Source: Flammula alnicola
Taxonomy: Eukaryota > Basidiomycota > Agaricomycetes > Agaricales > Strophariaceae
Direction: 5' to 3'
Length of the DNA stretch: 64,000 nucleotides
Assembly: GCA_015499995.1 (NCBI GenBank)
Contig: JADNRV010000233.1
Location: 1 to 64,000 of the forward strand
Positions 44,945 through 57,478 of the stretch are shown here, one piece after another. Position numbers and translations under genes: made by a program. The stretch's first letter is position 1. Each line of letters starts with the position of its first letter. The notes below the pieces were generated by a model. The model ran no database searches and was not told the origin of the DNA. It worked only from the letters and a program-made list of their open reading frames with translations.

Positions 44945-47900
44945 GCAGCCGCATGACCCGCTAGAGATCCTTAATCTCAAGCTGAAGCAGCAAGATCTCG
45001 ATGCGACTGACCCAACAGCTACTCCACAAAATTCGAACTCTTCATTGATTCCATTGGGCTGGTAGCAGCAGCGGCAGCGGGAGCCGCGCAGGTATGGACT
45101 TTTGATTTTCTTTGATTTCACAGTCACTTACCTTGGTCGCTATTAGCCTCTCATGTCACTTCTTTTTGGACGTCGAAATGCACGTGCACACCTAACGCAA
45201 GACTTCGTCGATTGTCGCCAACCCGGCTACGTCAAGTGAAATACCAGAGGCAGGTGCGAATTTCCGACATTCTGCTGGCAAGAGCGCAACTTACCTGGTG
45301 TGGATTGGTACGTCCGACCACATGACCATCAATGTTTCTAAAGTTAACCTTTGATAGGTGTCGGAATGTTCGTTTGCACATACACGACCATGTATATTTG
45401 GGTGTATCCTGGTGAAGTTGATGCGAAACGCATTCGAGAACGCTATCTTCAAGCCGTTCTGCGTCAGGATATTGCATTCTTCGACAATGTCGGCGCTGGA
45501 GAGGTCGCTTGAACGCGTATACAGACAGATACATGTACGTCCGAATTCTAGTGACCCACTTGTTTACGATGGCTCATCTTGGCATCATGCAGATTTGGTG
45601 CAACGAGGAATTTCGGAAAAGGTTGCCCTTGCAGTCCACTTTATTGGTGCCTTTGTCACCGGTTCGCTCTCCCATATGCACGTTCTTGGCGCTTGGCGCT
45701 TGCAATGTCCGCTATGCTCCCAGTTATGGCCATTGCTGGTGGTATTATGAACAAATTTATCTCAACATATATGCAGTGCGTAGTTCTCCAGGGTTCTCAG
45801 CGTTATTGGGCTAACGGCATTCAGAATGTTTCTCAAATATGTCGCCGAAGATGTAAGTCTGGCAGAGGAGGTCATCTCAACCATTCGCACTGCTCAGGCC
45901 TTCGGAATTCAGATGATTTTGAGCCAGCTCTATAATCAAAGCATCGACAAATCTCAAGAAGTGGACATGAAGGCTGCCATCCGGCATGGCGGAGGTTTGG
46001 CAATGTCCTTCTTTGTCCGCATATGGACTTGGTATGGTTGTCCTCCTTGTTAACGCATCCGACCTTTATCTCACACGACTCAACAGTTTTCAGCTTTTGT
46101 ACCACTCTCCTCAACAGCGGTCACGGTAAGCAATATCATCCTTTCTAGACTTTACGAGATCTCAGGTTCGCCTCCTTTCGTATGTAGCAACTCCTAGTTC
46201 CGTTATAAACGTTTTCTTGGCAATTCTGCAATCACTCACGGTCGTGGTGCTGCCGCCAAGCTCTATGACAGGATTGTCCTCGTTCTCGACATCGACTCGG
46301 CTAATCCTGAAGGATTGACAACGTTGAGGGTGAAATCACTCTGGAAGATGTCAAATTCAGCTATCCTTCTCGGCCCACTGTCCAAGTTGTCAAAGGACGC
46401 GACATTACTTTCCATGCTGGCAAGACCGCTGCATTGGCCGGCACTTCAGGTTCTGGAAAGTCTACAATTGTCTCTCTAGTTGAATGATTCTACGATCCGA
46501 GTCCACAAGCGCTTTGGACATGCAATCGGAAGGAATCGTAAAGGATGCATTGGATAAAGCTGCTGCCGGTAAATCTTTATGTTTTTATTTTATTTTGCCA
46601 GTGGTGACTATTTTTAGGCCGCACCACTATTATGATCGTGCATCGTCTCTCGACCATCAAGGTCATTGATGTCATCTACGTCATGGGTGAAGGTCAGGTT
46701 CTCGAATCTGGGAGTCACAACGACCTCCTCCAGCGTGATGGCGCCTATGCCCGACTCGCCCATGCTCAGAAACTGTGTGAAGGCAAAGACAGCGCACACG
46801 GAGAAGGCGATGCCGGAAGTGTATCTGATTCGTCTGAGGAGCAAGTCGAACGGGGACCGCTATCTGGAGCAACATGCTTTACACGTTCTCGCAACCGCTC
46901 ACCTTCTTCGTCATCGCCCTCATTTTCTGGTTCGGAGCCATGCTTGTCTCGCGTCAAGAGGCTTCCACTTTCCAGTTTTTCATTGGTCTCATGGTATCCA
47001 TCTTCCATCTTCTTATAGGATTTCATGTCCTCACGTTTATTGTTTCCAGAGCCAGATTTTCGGTGCCATCCAGGCTGGCAACGTGTTCTCTTTCGTGCCC
47101 GATATCTCATCAGCGAAGGGTGCTGGTTCAGATATCATCAAATTGCTTGATTCCCGACCGGAGATTGACGCCGAATCGACCGACGGTAAAGTGGTGGCCG
47201 AAAAGACTGTCCGGGCTCGTATCCGTTTCGAGAACATTCATTTCCGGTATCCCGTTCGCCTTGGTTGGCGCCAGTGGGTTGGGCAAGAGTACAACGTGAG
47301 TATCATATGTCCGTCGTTGCGGTGCCAGATGCTGACCACCTCTTTTCCGCCAGCATTCAATTGATCGAACGGTTCTATGAACCCCTTCATGGAGAAATAA
47401 TATACGTATGTGATTCATATTGCCGTGTATGGTGCGGAAACTGAACCCCTTCTCTCTTTCCAGCTGGACGGCGAACGTATCACCGCTCTTAATATACGGG
47501 AATGCCGCAAACATTCTCAGGAACCAACCCTTTATGCTGGCACTGTGCAATTCAACATTTTTCTGGGCGTGATCAAACCAGAATCCGAGGTCACGCTAGA
47601 GGAGATTGAAGATGCTTGCCGAAATGCAAACATTTTCGAATTTATCTAGGGATTGCCTCAGTACGTCGGTCGCCGTTTCATTGAAAGTATAGATCCTAAA
47701 CCACTTTTTTCTGCAGTGGCTTCGACACTGAAGTCGGTGGCAAGGGCTCGCAACTGTCTGGCGGACAAAAACGTGAGTTGCAGCTTATCATTTTCATCGA
47801 GGGTCTGTCTGATTGCGATGGTTCTTGCTAGAACGTATTGCCATTGCGCGTGCTTTGCTGCGGAACTCTAAGGTGCTGCTGCTAGACGAGATACATAATC

Positions 47901-48200
47901 TGAAGGCGACAGGATAAGGTAGCTACTGACGGCTCTCATTCAGGCGACGTCTGCGTTGGATTCGAATTCTGAAAAGGTTGTGCAGCCGCGAAGGGCAGGA
48001 CAACGATCGCTATTGCGCATCGATTGTCGACTAACCAGAATGCCGACTGAATGTATGTTGTGTTTCTTTTTTTGCCAGCGTTTGCTGGGGCCTTTCTCTA
48101 ACACGTTTGATGACGTCTGTTTCACAGCTACTTTATCAAGGATGGACGTGTCAGCGAGTCCGGCACCTACGATTAACTTTGTTAACACATCCAGGTGAAC
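44945..48200 (+). pseudogene. ABC (MDR/ABCB-type) transporter, near full-length but deleted, copy C'
   Basis: Mirror of 18884-22139. Anchors: NLKLKQQDLDATDPT (about 44970); TMD1 from about 45030; NBD1 Walker A GTSGSGKST at 46439-46465; HRLSTIKVIDVIYVMGEGQV (about 46640); NBD2 Walker A VGASGLGKSTT at about 47268-47298. Signature LSGGQK is at 47754-47771 and Walker B VLLLDE at 47873-47890. It shows the same internal deletions and stops as copy C, for example TAG at 47648-47650. Confidence 0.88.
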
Positions 48201-48569
48201 ATGTTGGCCGGCGCACTTGTAAGAAAGCTTTTCGCAATACTACGAAAAACATTTCCACTCTAAGCAACACCATCGCAGGCCGGCATATCTGAACGTGCTC
48301 TCCATGTGCATCTCAAGCCCGTATCAGGGATTTCGAAACCCCTTTTTTGGCCAGCAGTGCTTAACCGCTTTCTGCAGGGTATACGAATGGATCAGATCAC
48401 TTTGTGCTTTGCAATTGTGCTTTGCTTTGCAATGCGAGTCCAACTTACCATCTCCAAAGGATGTATCAGCAGCTTGGCGGATGTCAAACTCAAGTTCGTC
48501 ATGCGACTTTTTTCTTCATGTTTGCTGACTTACTTGGCCTAAAACCCAGCTCAAAACTAGGATGTTCTC

Positions 48570-51490
48570 ATGCTAACATACTCAAATCCTCGCGAGCGAT
48601 GCATGCTCCAAGAATGGATCAACTATGCTGGTGGTTCTCTTTCATATATAATCGTCGGCCACGATTTCTTAGGCGTCTCGCTTGACGTCCTCCTCAACCG
48701 CATGCGAGATCTCAAAGCCGACCATTGGTCGCGATTAGGCCGGTTTAGGCGTTCTAAGTGGTCTCATATCGGAAAGCAAGGGTCCAAGGTCCAACCTGAA
48801 GTTTTTGGATGGTCGTTTGCTCTGTGACCTTGCCAGTGACGGGGCTAAGGTGCGCCACGATTACCGAAAATTAAAAGCAATGGTTAACCATATATACTCA
48901 GAGTATGATTTCCTCGACGACATGGTCGATGACTGAGATGTGCAAGACCCATGTGGATATAGAACGCGAAGATTACGATCCGGATGATACTGCAAGCAAG
49001 ATGGAAGGCAGTGTGACGTCGCCGGAACCGATGCTCAAGTTCGTTCGACACTGCGAGCTCGATGACCACTTTCAGATGGCAATCGCGGCCAAGGTCCAGA
49101 TTCCACCTCTGACAAGATACTTACCAATCTTGCTGGTAACTCCTGGTAAGACATTCTCGACGATACTATTTTATTTTCGAAGCCTACGTTTTTTTCACAG
49201 AAATAAGACGCTGAATGGTGGTCGTTCCGAACGGAACAAATATATTCATCGCCTGATATACGTCTGCCCTGACAAAACATATGGAAAGACTGAGACATCC
49301 AAAGCAGAACCCCAAGAAGATGACGAGCAAGGAGGGAAGACCACGAAAGCGAAACGAGACAAATACAAGGTATTCGAACCGAAGCGAGGGTTATGAGACA
49401 AGTACATCCCAGTCATGGACTTCAATTCGCTATATCCCAGCATCATTCAAGAATACAACATTGATTTCACCACTGTTGAACCAGTAGATGATGATGATGT
49501 AAGCATTGCCGTAGTTGATGCTGTGATCGTACTCATTCGTCAACAGAGTGGTAATGAGCGGATACCGGAACCACCCTCATCGGATATTGGCCAAGACACC
49601 CTTCCGCGCCTAATCGCAACACTCGTTAACCGCAGACGTGAGGTGAAAAAATTGATGAAAGACCGGACGTCTACTCAGGCACAGCTGCTGCAGGTGATTA
49701 ACCATGGCACTTCCTGCGCCTTATTTTCCTGACGATAAATTTTTTTTGGCAGTATGACATCAAGCAACAAGCTCTGAAGCTTACTGCCGACAGTATGTAT
49801 GGATGTCTTGGATTTAAATATTCAAGGTTCTATGCCAGACCGCTCGCCGCTCTTACGACCTACAAGGGACGAGAGATCTTGACACACACACCAGAGAACT
49901 GGCGGAAAGCCTGAACCTTGACGTAAATTATCTTCTTCATCGTTTAACAACATTTCCTAATTTTGTCATCTCGTCCAGGTTGTGTATGGTGATACCAACT
50001 CCGGATTCGTGAATTCAAACGTGACAGACCTGGCTGAAGCACTGAAGATCTCAGCCACATTCAAGCAAGCCGTCAACGATCGATACAAGTTACTCGAAAT
50101 TGATCTGGACGGCGTCTTCCAGCGACTTCTATTACTTCAGAAAAAGAAATCCGCCGCTATCAAAGTGGATGATGGGACGAGGACAAGCACGGAAATCAAA
50201 GGTCTGGACATGAAACGGAGAGAATATTGCGCTTTCTATCGAAACAAGTTTCACAGTACGTCAATAGCAACACTCGTTTTCCTCACTTACTTAGCATTTC
50301 TTAGGTATGTTTTGAGCCAAATCTTGTCTGGAGAAGCGACGGAGAATGTTGTCGAAAACATTCATGAATATCTCTCAACAATTGGCAAGAACGGACGAAA
50401 GGGGTCAATCAAACTGGACGAGTTTGTTATCTTCAAAGTACGAAATATTTCTCCACAGTCGTTCGTGCTACTCCCAAGCGTCTTGCCAAAAATCCGGAAG
50501 ACTACCCCGATGCGAAAAGCCAACCCCACGTTCAGGTAGCCCTACGTATGAAGCAGCGTGGTGGTTCGGCAAAGACTGGAGATGTCATTCCTTACATCTT
50601 CTGTCTCTCTGAAGGTCAAGAAAGAGCGAAATCAGCTCAGGCAGATCGGGCTAGACATCTTGATGAATTCCGCGAGGCGGGGTCAGCTCTTAAGATCGGT
50701 AAGCAAATCTCTCCAGTTATCTCTCTGCGTTTCTGACGATGCATCTAGATTATGAGCACTACCTCTTACATCAGGTCCTCCGCCCAATCGAGCGTCTTTG
50801 CGAACGTATTGAAGGAACTGATAGAGCGCGATTGGCTGAGGGTCTTGGTGTGTTAATAGCTTCATCTCGAGAAGTATAACTATTCTAATGGTACATAGGC
50901 TTGGATCCAATGCGTTATCGAACTTCTACTGGAGATGAACGAATGTTCTCTGGCCTTGATTCTCAAATTTCTGATGCCGAGAGGTTCCGTGACGCAGTTC
51001 CATTTTTCGTTCGACGCCGCCACTGTCAAGGTCGACTAAATTTCCTCCCTCTGGATCATCCGGAGGTATGATATCTCTCCATTTCCCTGATCATATCTTT
51101 AATTTCAGTTTTTCAGGCAAACCTTCTACCCTGCGTGCTCCAAAACCATAAGCGCAGGAAGCCTACAAACGCAACTAGAAGCCCAAATACGAGACTTCAT
51201 TGCCAAATAATATGAAGGTTGGACCGTGTGTGACGACCCGACTTGCGACAATCGCACACGTATGATGGGCGTTTATGGCCGAAGATGCCTTCGATCAGGA
51301 TGCAAAGGCAAAGTTACATTTGAGGTAAACAACTTCTTCTTTGCACAGGATTGTGGTAGCTGACATCAAACTTGAATATTATCAGTATTCTGACACGCCG
51401 CTATATAACCAACTGCGATATTTCGTCTCCCTCTTTGATGTCCAAAAGGCCCTTGCTGCCTCACGACCTGAACGACACAGTACGTCGGTC
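48570..51490 (+). pseudogene. POL1: DNA polymerase alpha catalytic subunit, fragment, copy C'
   Basis: Same blocks and lesions as the other copies: TGA at 49394-49396, YGDTNS Asn at 49997-49999. Specific to this copy is a small in-frame insertion near 49289 (KTYGKTETSKAEP instead of KTYGKKTSKAEP). It shares a T-to-C change at 50601 with copy C'' but not with A or C. Confidence 0.9.
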
Positions 51491-51505
51491 AGGGTCAGGC
51501 TATTA

Positions 51506-51843
51506 TTATGCATCGCCTGCAAGTTATTTGCGATATCAAGGCCGAGGTGGGTTTGAATTCATGCTGTTCGTCTGTCTCTTCGTGCTTCATGTCGAAATAT
51601 TTTTAGAGAACGAATGCTTGGTCAGAATGAGCGGCCAGCTGCTATTGTCAAGCTAAGGATGGAGCAGGCTGGTTACGTCCTCGAGAACGGCTTGTACTTG
51701 CTTGGTGCGGAAAGCCTAGGCAGCCTGCTTCAATTTGTCTTCAAGAGTCAACTACTAGCTGGGGTGAGCCGTGACATGGTGTCTTCTTTGATCTCGTGAT
51801 AATATATATTTTTCTTTCAAAGGAGCAAATAGATTTCGATAAC
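51506..51843 (+). pseudogene. CYR1: Adenylate cyclase stub, copy C'
   Basis: Only the region before the leucine-rich repeats remains (ERMLGQNERPAAIVK, GLYLLGAESLGSLLQFVFKS). Homology ends after CGATAAC at 51843, 15 codons or so short of the poly-G tract that follows in the other copies. Confidence 0.8.
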
Positions 51844-52507
51844 ACCGCCGCCAATCCGCCAGCCTAACCTACATGAGGCTGACAAATAATAATATACCCA
51901 AAATGTCTGTCCCGTGATCAGCGCGCCTTGGGACGCGTCTCGCGCTGCCGCCCGCGCTTATATTATATTATATGCTGGGTCCCTCTGTATTCATTGAACA
52001 AGACCAATTTTATATCACCGGATCAGCCTTCACTCACAACGCCCTTGTCAGAAGTGGTGAATAGGTAGTTTTTCAAGGTTTAATCACATTTTCGTTAGGA
52101 AATGTCAAATCCCTGTTACTTTGTACCCTGTTTCCTTCTCGAGAACTTCCAAAGGTGGATCTCGCCTTGCGTAGAAATCTATACAACATTCATTTGTTAG
52201 CTCATTTTCCTTGAATTCCAGCAGTAACACGCTCTTTTACAAATGTTTACCTGTCACTTCCCAAAGCCAACCCAAAGCTGCAAGTTTTCTAGTATTTCTA
52301 TCAATACAAATTTGTATATTTACTGCTATGATATTAATATACACCGCGTCGACCATTGGCGGGGTCTGAGGGGCGATGCAGGGGATAAATTTCAATAATT
52401 ACAAGGCAGGGGAAGCGTACATGATGGTGGAAGTGCAGGCGACTGTGACTGATGAGATAAGCGGGCTAGGCGGACAGGCGGACAGGCGGATCGGCGGCAG
52501 TTCGGAC
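51844..52507. other. Unique spacer
   Basis: No gene recognised. GC-rich at 51925-51958 (GCGCGCC, GCCGCCCGCGC), then AT-rich. It contains tandem GGCGGACA units at 52470-52490 just before the terminal-motif repeats. Confidence 0.4.
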
Positions 52508-52800
52508 TCTCGAAATACGGAACGTCCTCGAGGGGCGGACTCTCGAAATATGGAACTTTCTGCGCCCCTCCACACCGTCCGCCTGTCCACACGTCCCGAA
52601 CAGGCGCCTGATAAATTTCAGTAAAGCCTGCGAAAATCACCTCTCGTGATCAACGCGCACCCCACACGCTCGACGCGTCGAGCCGATCCTCACCCTGTAC
52701 GTTGCAATAGTTCAAAAACTATCCCTCTATTCACCCCGCCTTTATCATAATATATCGGACAGTGTGGAGGGGCGGAATCTCGAATACCGGAACGTCCTCA
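52508..52800. mobile_element. Terminal-motif (T1) element, second copy
   Basis: TCTCGAAATACGGAAC occurs twice in direct order (52508, 52541), then the terminal motif (52565-52581). The inverted motif is at 52756-52772, followed by TCTCGAATACCGGAAC (52778). The interior matches 7904-8078. The left flank is rearranged relative to 7867. Confidence 0.5.
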
Positions 52801-53570
52801 AATCCTATACTTAATTCCTCTAATTCCCAGGCGCCGACGTTGGGATAATACACTGGAAACCCTCATTTCCACAGAAATTAAAGCTTTTTAGGTGACTCTC
52901 TGTTCCTACACATTTGGGCCAGTTGTCTTCTGTTGCAATAAGATACGATAAATCTTTCGAGACTCCAGTCTCTGAAATTCCCGGATACCTTTGAGGCTGT
53001 ATGCCGAAGTGAGAAAATCCCCAAGGGCTCTTAAAATTTGTTAAAAATTAAATCACTTTTATTATCGACCTTGTGAGACAAATTTTGAATTCCTCAAATG
53101 TTTGCAACATATTCCCGAGAACTTTTACCCTTAATGAAATAAACCACGGGATAGAGAATATCTTCGCGAATTTGAGTGACGGAATATAATTCCGCGGGGA
53201 TGAGAATACATTCTTGGAAAAGCTTATATTTTATTGGTCCGGCAAAAGATAGTTTCCGCCGACTACAATTGACTTAGCTAATTCCGCCACATTTTCCGTC
53301 CATTCTCCGGATATAATATCTCCATTCAATTATCCCGAAAGATACTCCGACCGGATATTATGGAGGTACGCGGTGGTACGTGATCAGTGTGTGATGGTAC
53401 GTGATGGAGGTACGCGGTACGCAATGAGGGTGAGTGGTACGCAATTTAATTAGAACGTATAAGCGGTCGGAGAGTCTAGTTAGTAGCAATCGCCTCGCTG
53501 TAGATAGAATCTCGTTTAAAATTATATCCACATCTGTCCCAATGAATTGAATCACTTTCTACCAGTCATT
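52801..53570. repeat. Interspersed repeat R1, copy in the right direct repeat
   Basis: Nearly identical to 8120-8890, with the same GGTACG minisatellite at 53357-53445. Confidence 0.6.
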
Positions 53571-54003
53571 TTTTCTTACGTGTGGGTCGCGGTCTCACTC
53601 GTGCAGTGATTATCCTGACCATCCATCAGTCTTTGGGTTCCATTCCCTCCATTACTCAGCGCTTTATTCACCCTTTCGTGCATCCTTCTATACATCGCAC
53701 TATTTTTTCCCGTACCCTCAATTTTCCATCCCTCCATCCGTCGCTTTATCCATCGTTAAATGTAACCATGGAATCTGACTTCCTATCGTTTGACCCCCCG
53801 TGTATCCATACATGCCTCTGCCGACGGATGGTTACGGTCAATAGTAACGGCTTGATCAAATTTCCGCATTTCCGCCTATCCTACGGTATTCATATTCGTA
53901 TATCCTTCTTGCGTACGATTCTAGCCCAACATTATTTTCTATTGTCTTACATGCGTGGTTCCAAACCTGTATCAAAGCTCTGGAAGTCACGGAGAAATTC
54001 TAA

Positions 54004-56833
54004 TTAAAATGTGCCACAATATTCAGACAAGATATTGGAAATGTCTATCTGGGGTCCGCAGTCCAACCAGCCGTCGCCCTCGAAGATATAGTCGTACTCA
54101 TTCTCTATCAGCGTCGAGTTTCCATTTCCCAACTCACACTGAAGACCAAAGTCTTGTATTAATTTCTTTGCCAACGATTTTGCATGAGGAAATTCACGAC
54201 CCCGGGGCAAGTTACCTTGGACAAGGTATGTGCGTGGGTGTTCAACCATCCTACATAGAGCGGTCAATGATTTTTGGCGGAGAACTAGATTCAAGGATGG
54301 GTAAACAATAGAAGGGGAAGTGGACATGACTCTCACCGCAAGCAGAATATGTAGGTAAAGCGCACATCATCATGGAAAGCGTTAAAGGTGCACTTGCATG
54401 CACTTGATTGCTATGATGGCCTGCGGTATCGACATCCAACGCCCTCGAAATTTCTGTAAGGTGCATGGATCCATAGGTGTACAGGTGACCCCCAATTGCT
54501 ACTGTAGGCGTTGGGGTGTAAACCTCATGGGGCATCCCTGGAGGTTGCACGCTGCGGAACAAGTTTTTGTCACAGAAAGAACGAATTGGAAGAGGTGATA
54601 CGTACATAATGTCGCCCGCCGATGCATGGATAACAATCCGCTCCGATTCCGACCCATAAAATCCCTCAGGTCCACAGTCCGTCTCCAGGTAGGGCGACAT
54701 AGCCTCCTGGTAGTCTTGACGAGTTTTGCAAGACATGAGGGAAAGCGGACGCAGGAAAACCCATAGTTTATCTCCGTCAAGGACTTGAACCCAGCTTGAA
54801 TACCCAGCGGCATCGTGGTGGGCATATGAATGAAATCCCGCATGGTGGAGAAGCACCCATGAACGTGAATTCTGAAAGTCAATGGGGAAGTTAACGCGGT
54901 CCGGAAACATTGAGCGGATTTTGGACCAGGCGGTATGCCCGTCGTCCAGAAGGCTGAAATCTGCGAGTTAGTATGTGACCGATGCCAGGAAGGAAGACAG
55001 TCGCACTTCAAGAATGCCGGAATTTGGCTGTCTACAGATGGAAGATCCAGGACTGCCTGAATGCGGGTATTGTCTCTCACCCCGTCGCAGAAATCGTTGA
55101 GCGTCATATGGGCGAAAGGTTCGACGTGGTTGACGACTCTATGCTTGCAATCTGTCTTTCAATTAAGTTTCTTTCCATGGTATCAAAAGGGATATCTTAA
55201 AATACCTTGTGCCACGACAGGGATTTTCTGCTCAAAATATAAATCGCGATGTAGACTTACGCTTGTGAGGGACACAGGCTTGTATTTGTGGTTGATTAGA
55301 TGCACCGGCATGTTCTGAGAGAGGGCTTCTCTGATATCGTGAGCTAATGCAAGATCGTCAGAATAGTCATTGTAATCGAGTCGTTTGATCCAATTGCAAG
55401 CCGCGGACGATCTTGCGCTATCAGCCAGATATCGTAGATGCGCCTCGTCCTACAGTAATGCATTCAGTAACATTCTATATTTATAAAATGAATCTAACCT
55501 TCCAGAGAAGATTTTTGAGGGGATCGGAGGGGTCTGGGAGCCAGGGTAACTTAGTGCGAATACGGCCGCTGAGCCAGGTGACCTCCGGCGCCTTCCCGAA
55601 AAAGGTGGGCCCACTAGACGCGGACAGATCGCATTGTGCTTGATCTCTTGACGCGTGAGTCTCGGAGACTAGCGTGGCTTGAATTTTATGCTCAAGCACC
55701 GACGCCCTCTCAGTTATTACCCGAACCTCTCGTAGATATATTTGCTGCCGTTTTGCTTCTAAACCGGCATATGAGGCAAGTATTAGAGCCTCTTCAGGAT
55801 ATGTGAGACTAGAAGAAATTCTTCCGAGGCTTCTATGTGCGTCAAGTGCCTCGGAGATTGTAGGCTGGATAATTTAAAGTTAATATGTGGCAATAACATA
55901 CTGAGGTAGTAGAGGTACCATGAAGGGGTGTACGTCGGATGAAGGATCTTCATGGCTTGAAGCGACCCATGCGGTTTTCGATGGTTGGACTGAAAAACAA
56001 GTAAAAAGTACGTTTAGAAAAAATATTATGAGATTACGCACCATCGGAGACATTATTCGATCCAGCTGCTACAGACTGGAGAAATTCAGGAATTTCTTCG
56101 ACAACGGGCAGTATAAGTTCTTCGAATGCCACATCTGCAAAGGCTGAGAAAAATATTGCTTCTTTTGACAAGATTGCGTACCACCATTCAATCCAGCGGC
56201 TACAGACTGCGAAAATGCGGGGATGTCTCTGAAATCTGGTGGAACAAGTTCCTTGAAAATATATTTGGCTGTTTTGTAATGATGTTTACTCACAAGGCGC
56301 TGCCGTATTAGATTCGGGGTCCTCACAGTTCATGGCTGGGGAAAGTGCAGGAACATCAAACACCACGTCTACAAATTCTGAGAAAAATATTGATTTTATT
56401 TATAGGAATGCGTACCATCCATAATATCATTCAATCCGGCGTCCACAAGCTGGAGAAATTCAGGAATTTCTTGAAAAATTGGCGGAGCCGCGTTCGATTC
56501 AGAGTCCTCAGAGTCCATGGCTGGGAGGAATTCAGGAATATCTTTAATCACCAAATCTGCAAAGGCTGAGCAACGCATGGATTTTGTTTACAAGATTGCG
56601 TACCATCCATAATATCATTCAATCCGGCGTCCACAGGCTGGAGAAATTCAGGAATTTCTTGAAAAATTGGCGGAGCCGTGTTCGATTCAGAGTCCTCAGA
56701 GTCCATGGCTGGGAGGAATTCAGGAATATCTTTGAAATCTGGTAACACAAGTTCTTCGAGAAGATATTGGGCTTTTTTTGTCAAGTTGCTCACCATATGC
56801 TACCGGTTTCGATTTTTTGTCCTTAAACATCAT
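54004..56833 (-). CDS. JmjC-domain (Fe(II)/2-oxoglutarate) protein, more complete copy
   Basis: JmjC proteins are Fe(II)/2-oxoglutarate oxygenases; many demethylate histones, but the substrate cannot be read here. The proposed start is ATG at 56833 (MMFKDKKSKPVAY). It is followed by several exon-sized acidic repeats, KDIPEFLPAMDSEDSESNTA / QEIPEFLQPVDAGLNDIMDG, separated by 40-47-nt introns. A linker TYPEEALILASYAGLEAKRQ leads to TWLSGRIRTKLPWLPDPSDP, LRYLADSARSSAACNWIKRL and HVEPFAHMTLNDF. The JmjC core follows, with HxD in AHHDAAGYSSW and the distal His in GMPHEVYTP. The stop is at 54004. Introns in the C-terminal half join in frame (for example GDI/VQPPGMPHEV). Two N-terminal junctions, near 56290 and 55890, require unusually short introns, so integrity there is uncertain. 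It has one more repeat unit than 9315-11600 and no linker deletion. Confidence 0.72.
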
Positions 56834-57478
56834 ATCTATTTGATATAGAGAACGTTTGGTGAGGTAAATTGCTCCCATAGCAAATTCACGTACTGCGAAA
56901 GCCTGCTGGAATTGGATGCGGTGAAGTTACAAGTAAGTATTCGGGATGTGACAGTTATGGCGGTCGATGGATCTACAACATTTGATCTCCGCAATCTTCC
57001 ATTTTGCTTAGTCATAGAGTGTACCGTATTATCTGAGCGTCCGGCGTGTATGACTCCCAAATGACTCCCGTTAGATTTCTGATTTAAGGACTCCTATTCT
57101 ACGAAAAGAAACCCGCCGCGAGCACAATGCAAGCGCCTCACTCGTTGGCTGTCTTTTTCCCTATCTGTATTTCAAATACTCACTGCATGCACTTGTAGGT
57201 GAGGGCCATCGCTCTGCGTAGCATGTACGAGTCCCGTTTCTAGTTTGGGAATCTTATTACACGTGAAAGCAATATTCCTGCCCCCGCCACTCATCGCCAA
57301 CCTTTGGCTGGCTCCTCGTGGCAGGGAGAATTTGAATTTACATTTTATTATTTACAAAACCAAATGTTCTCTACCAGAGCTTGCTGGAGAATGTAGCACA
57401 ATAGCGGCAATCAAAGAATACGATGTTATTGCAGAAATATACTTACGTATCCAAGAACTCAGGGCATTATTTAATCCC
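56834..57478. other. JmjC upstream region and unique insert
   Basis: 56834-57170 matches 11601-11935. 57172-57478 has no match in the window and no gene; its right edge is the cyclase breakpoint. The corresponding place in the other copy contains the 12014-12658 MITE and different flanks. Confidence 0.4.

Larger units (their letters stand above)
42526..51843. repeat. Inverted repeat 2, right arm (copy C')
   Basis: Starts at ACTACCCC (42526), the mirror image of the left arm's end, and stops at 51843 inside the cyclase RA-domain fragment, where unrelated sequence begins. The arm holds Helitron, dynactin-like, ABC, POL1 and a cyclase stub, all on the + strand. It lacks the rest of the cyclase and the JmjC gene found in C and C''. 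Confidence 0.93.
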
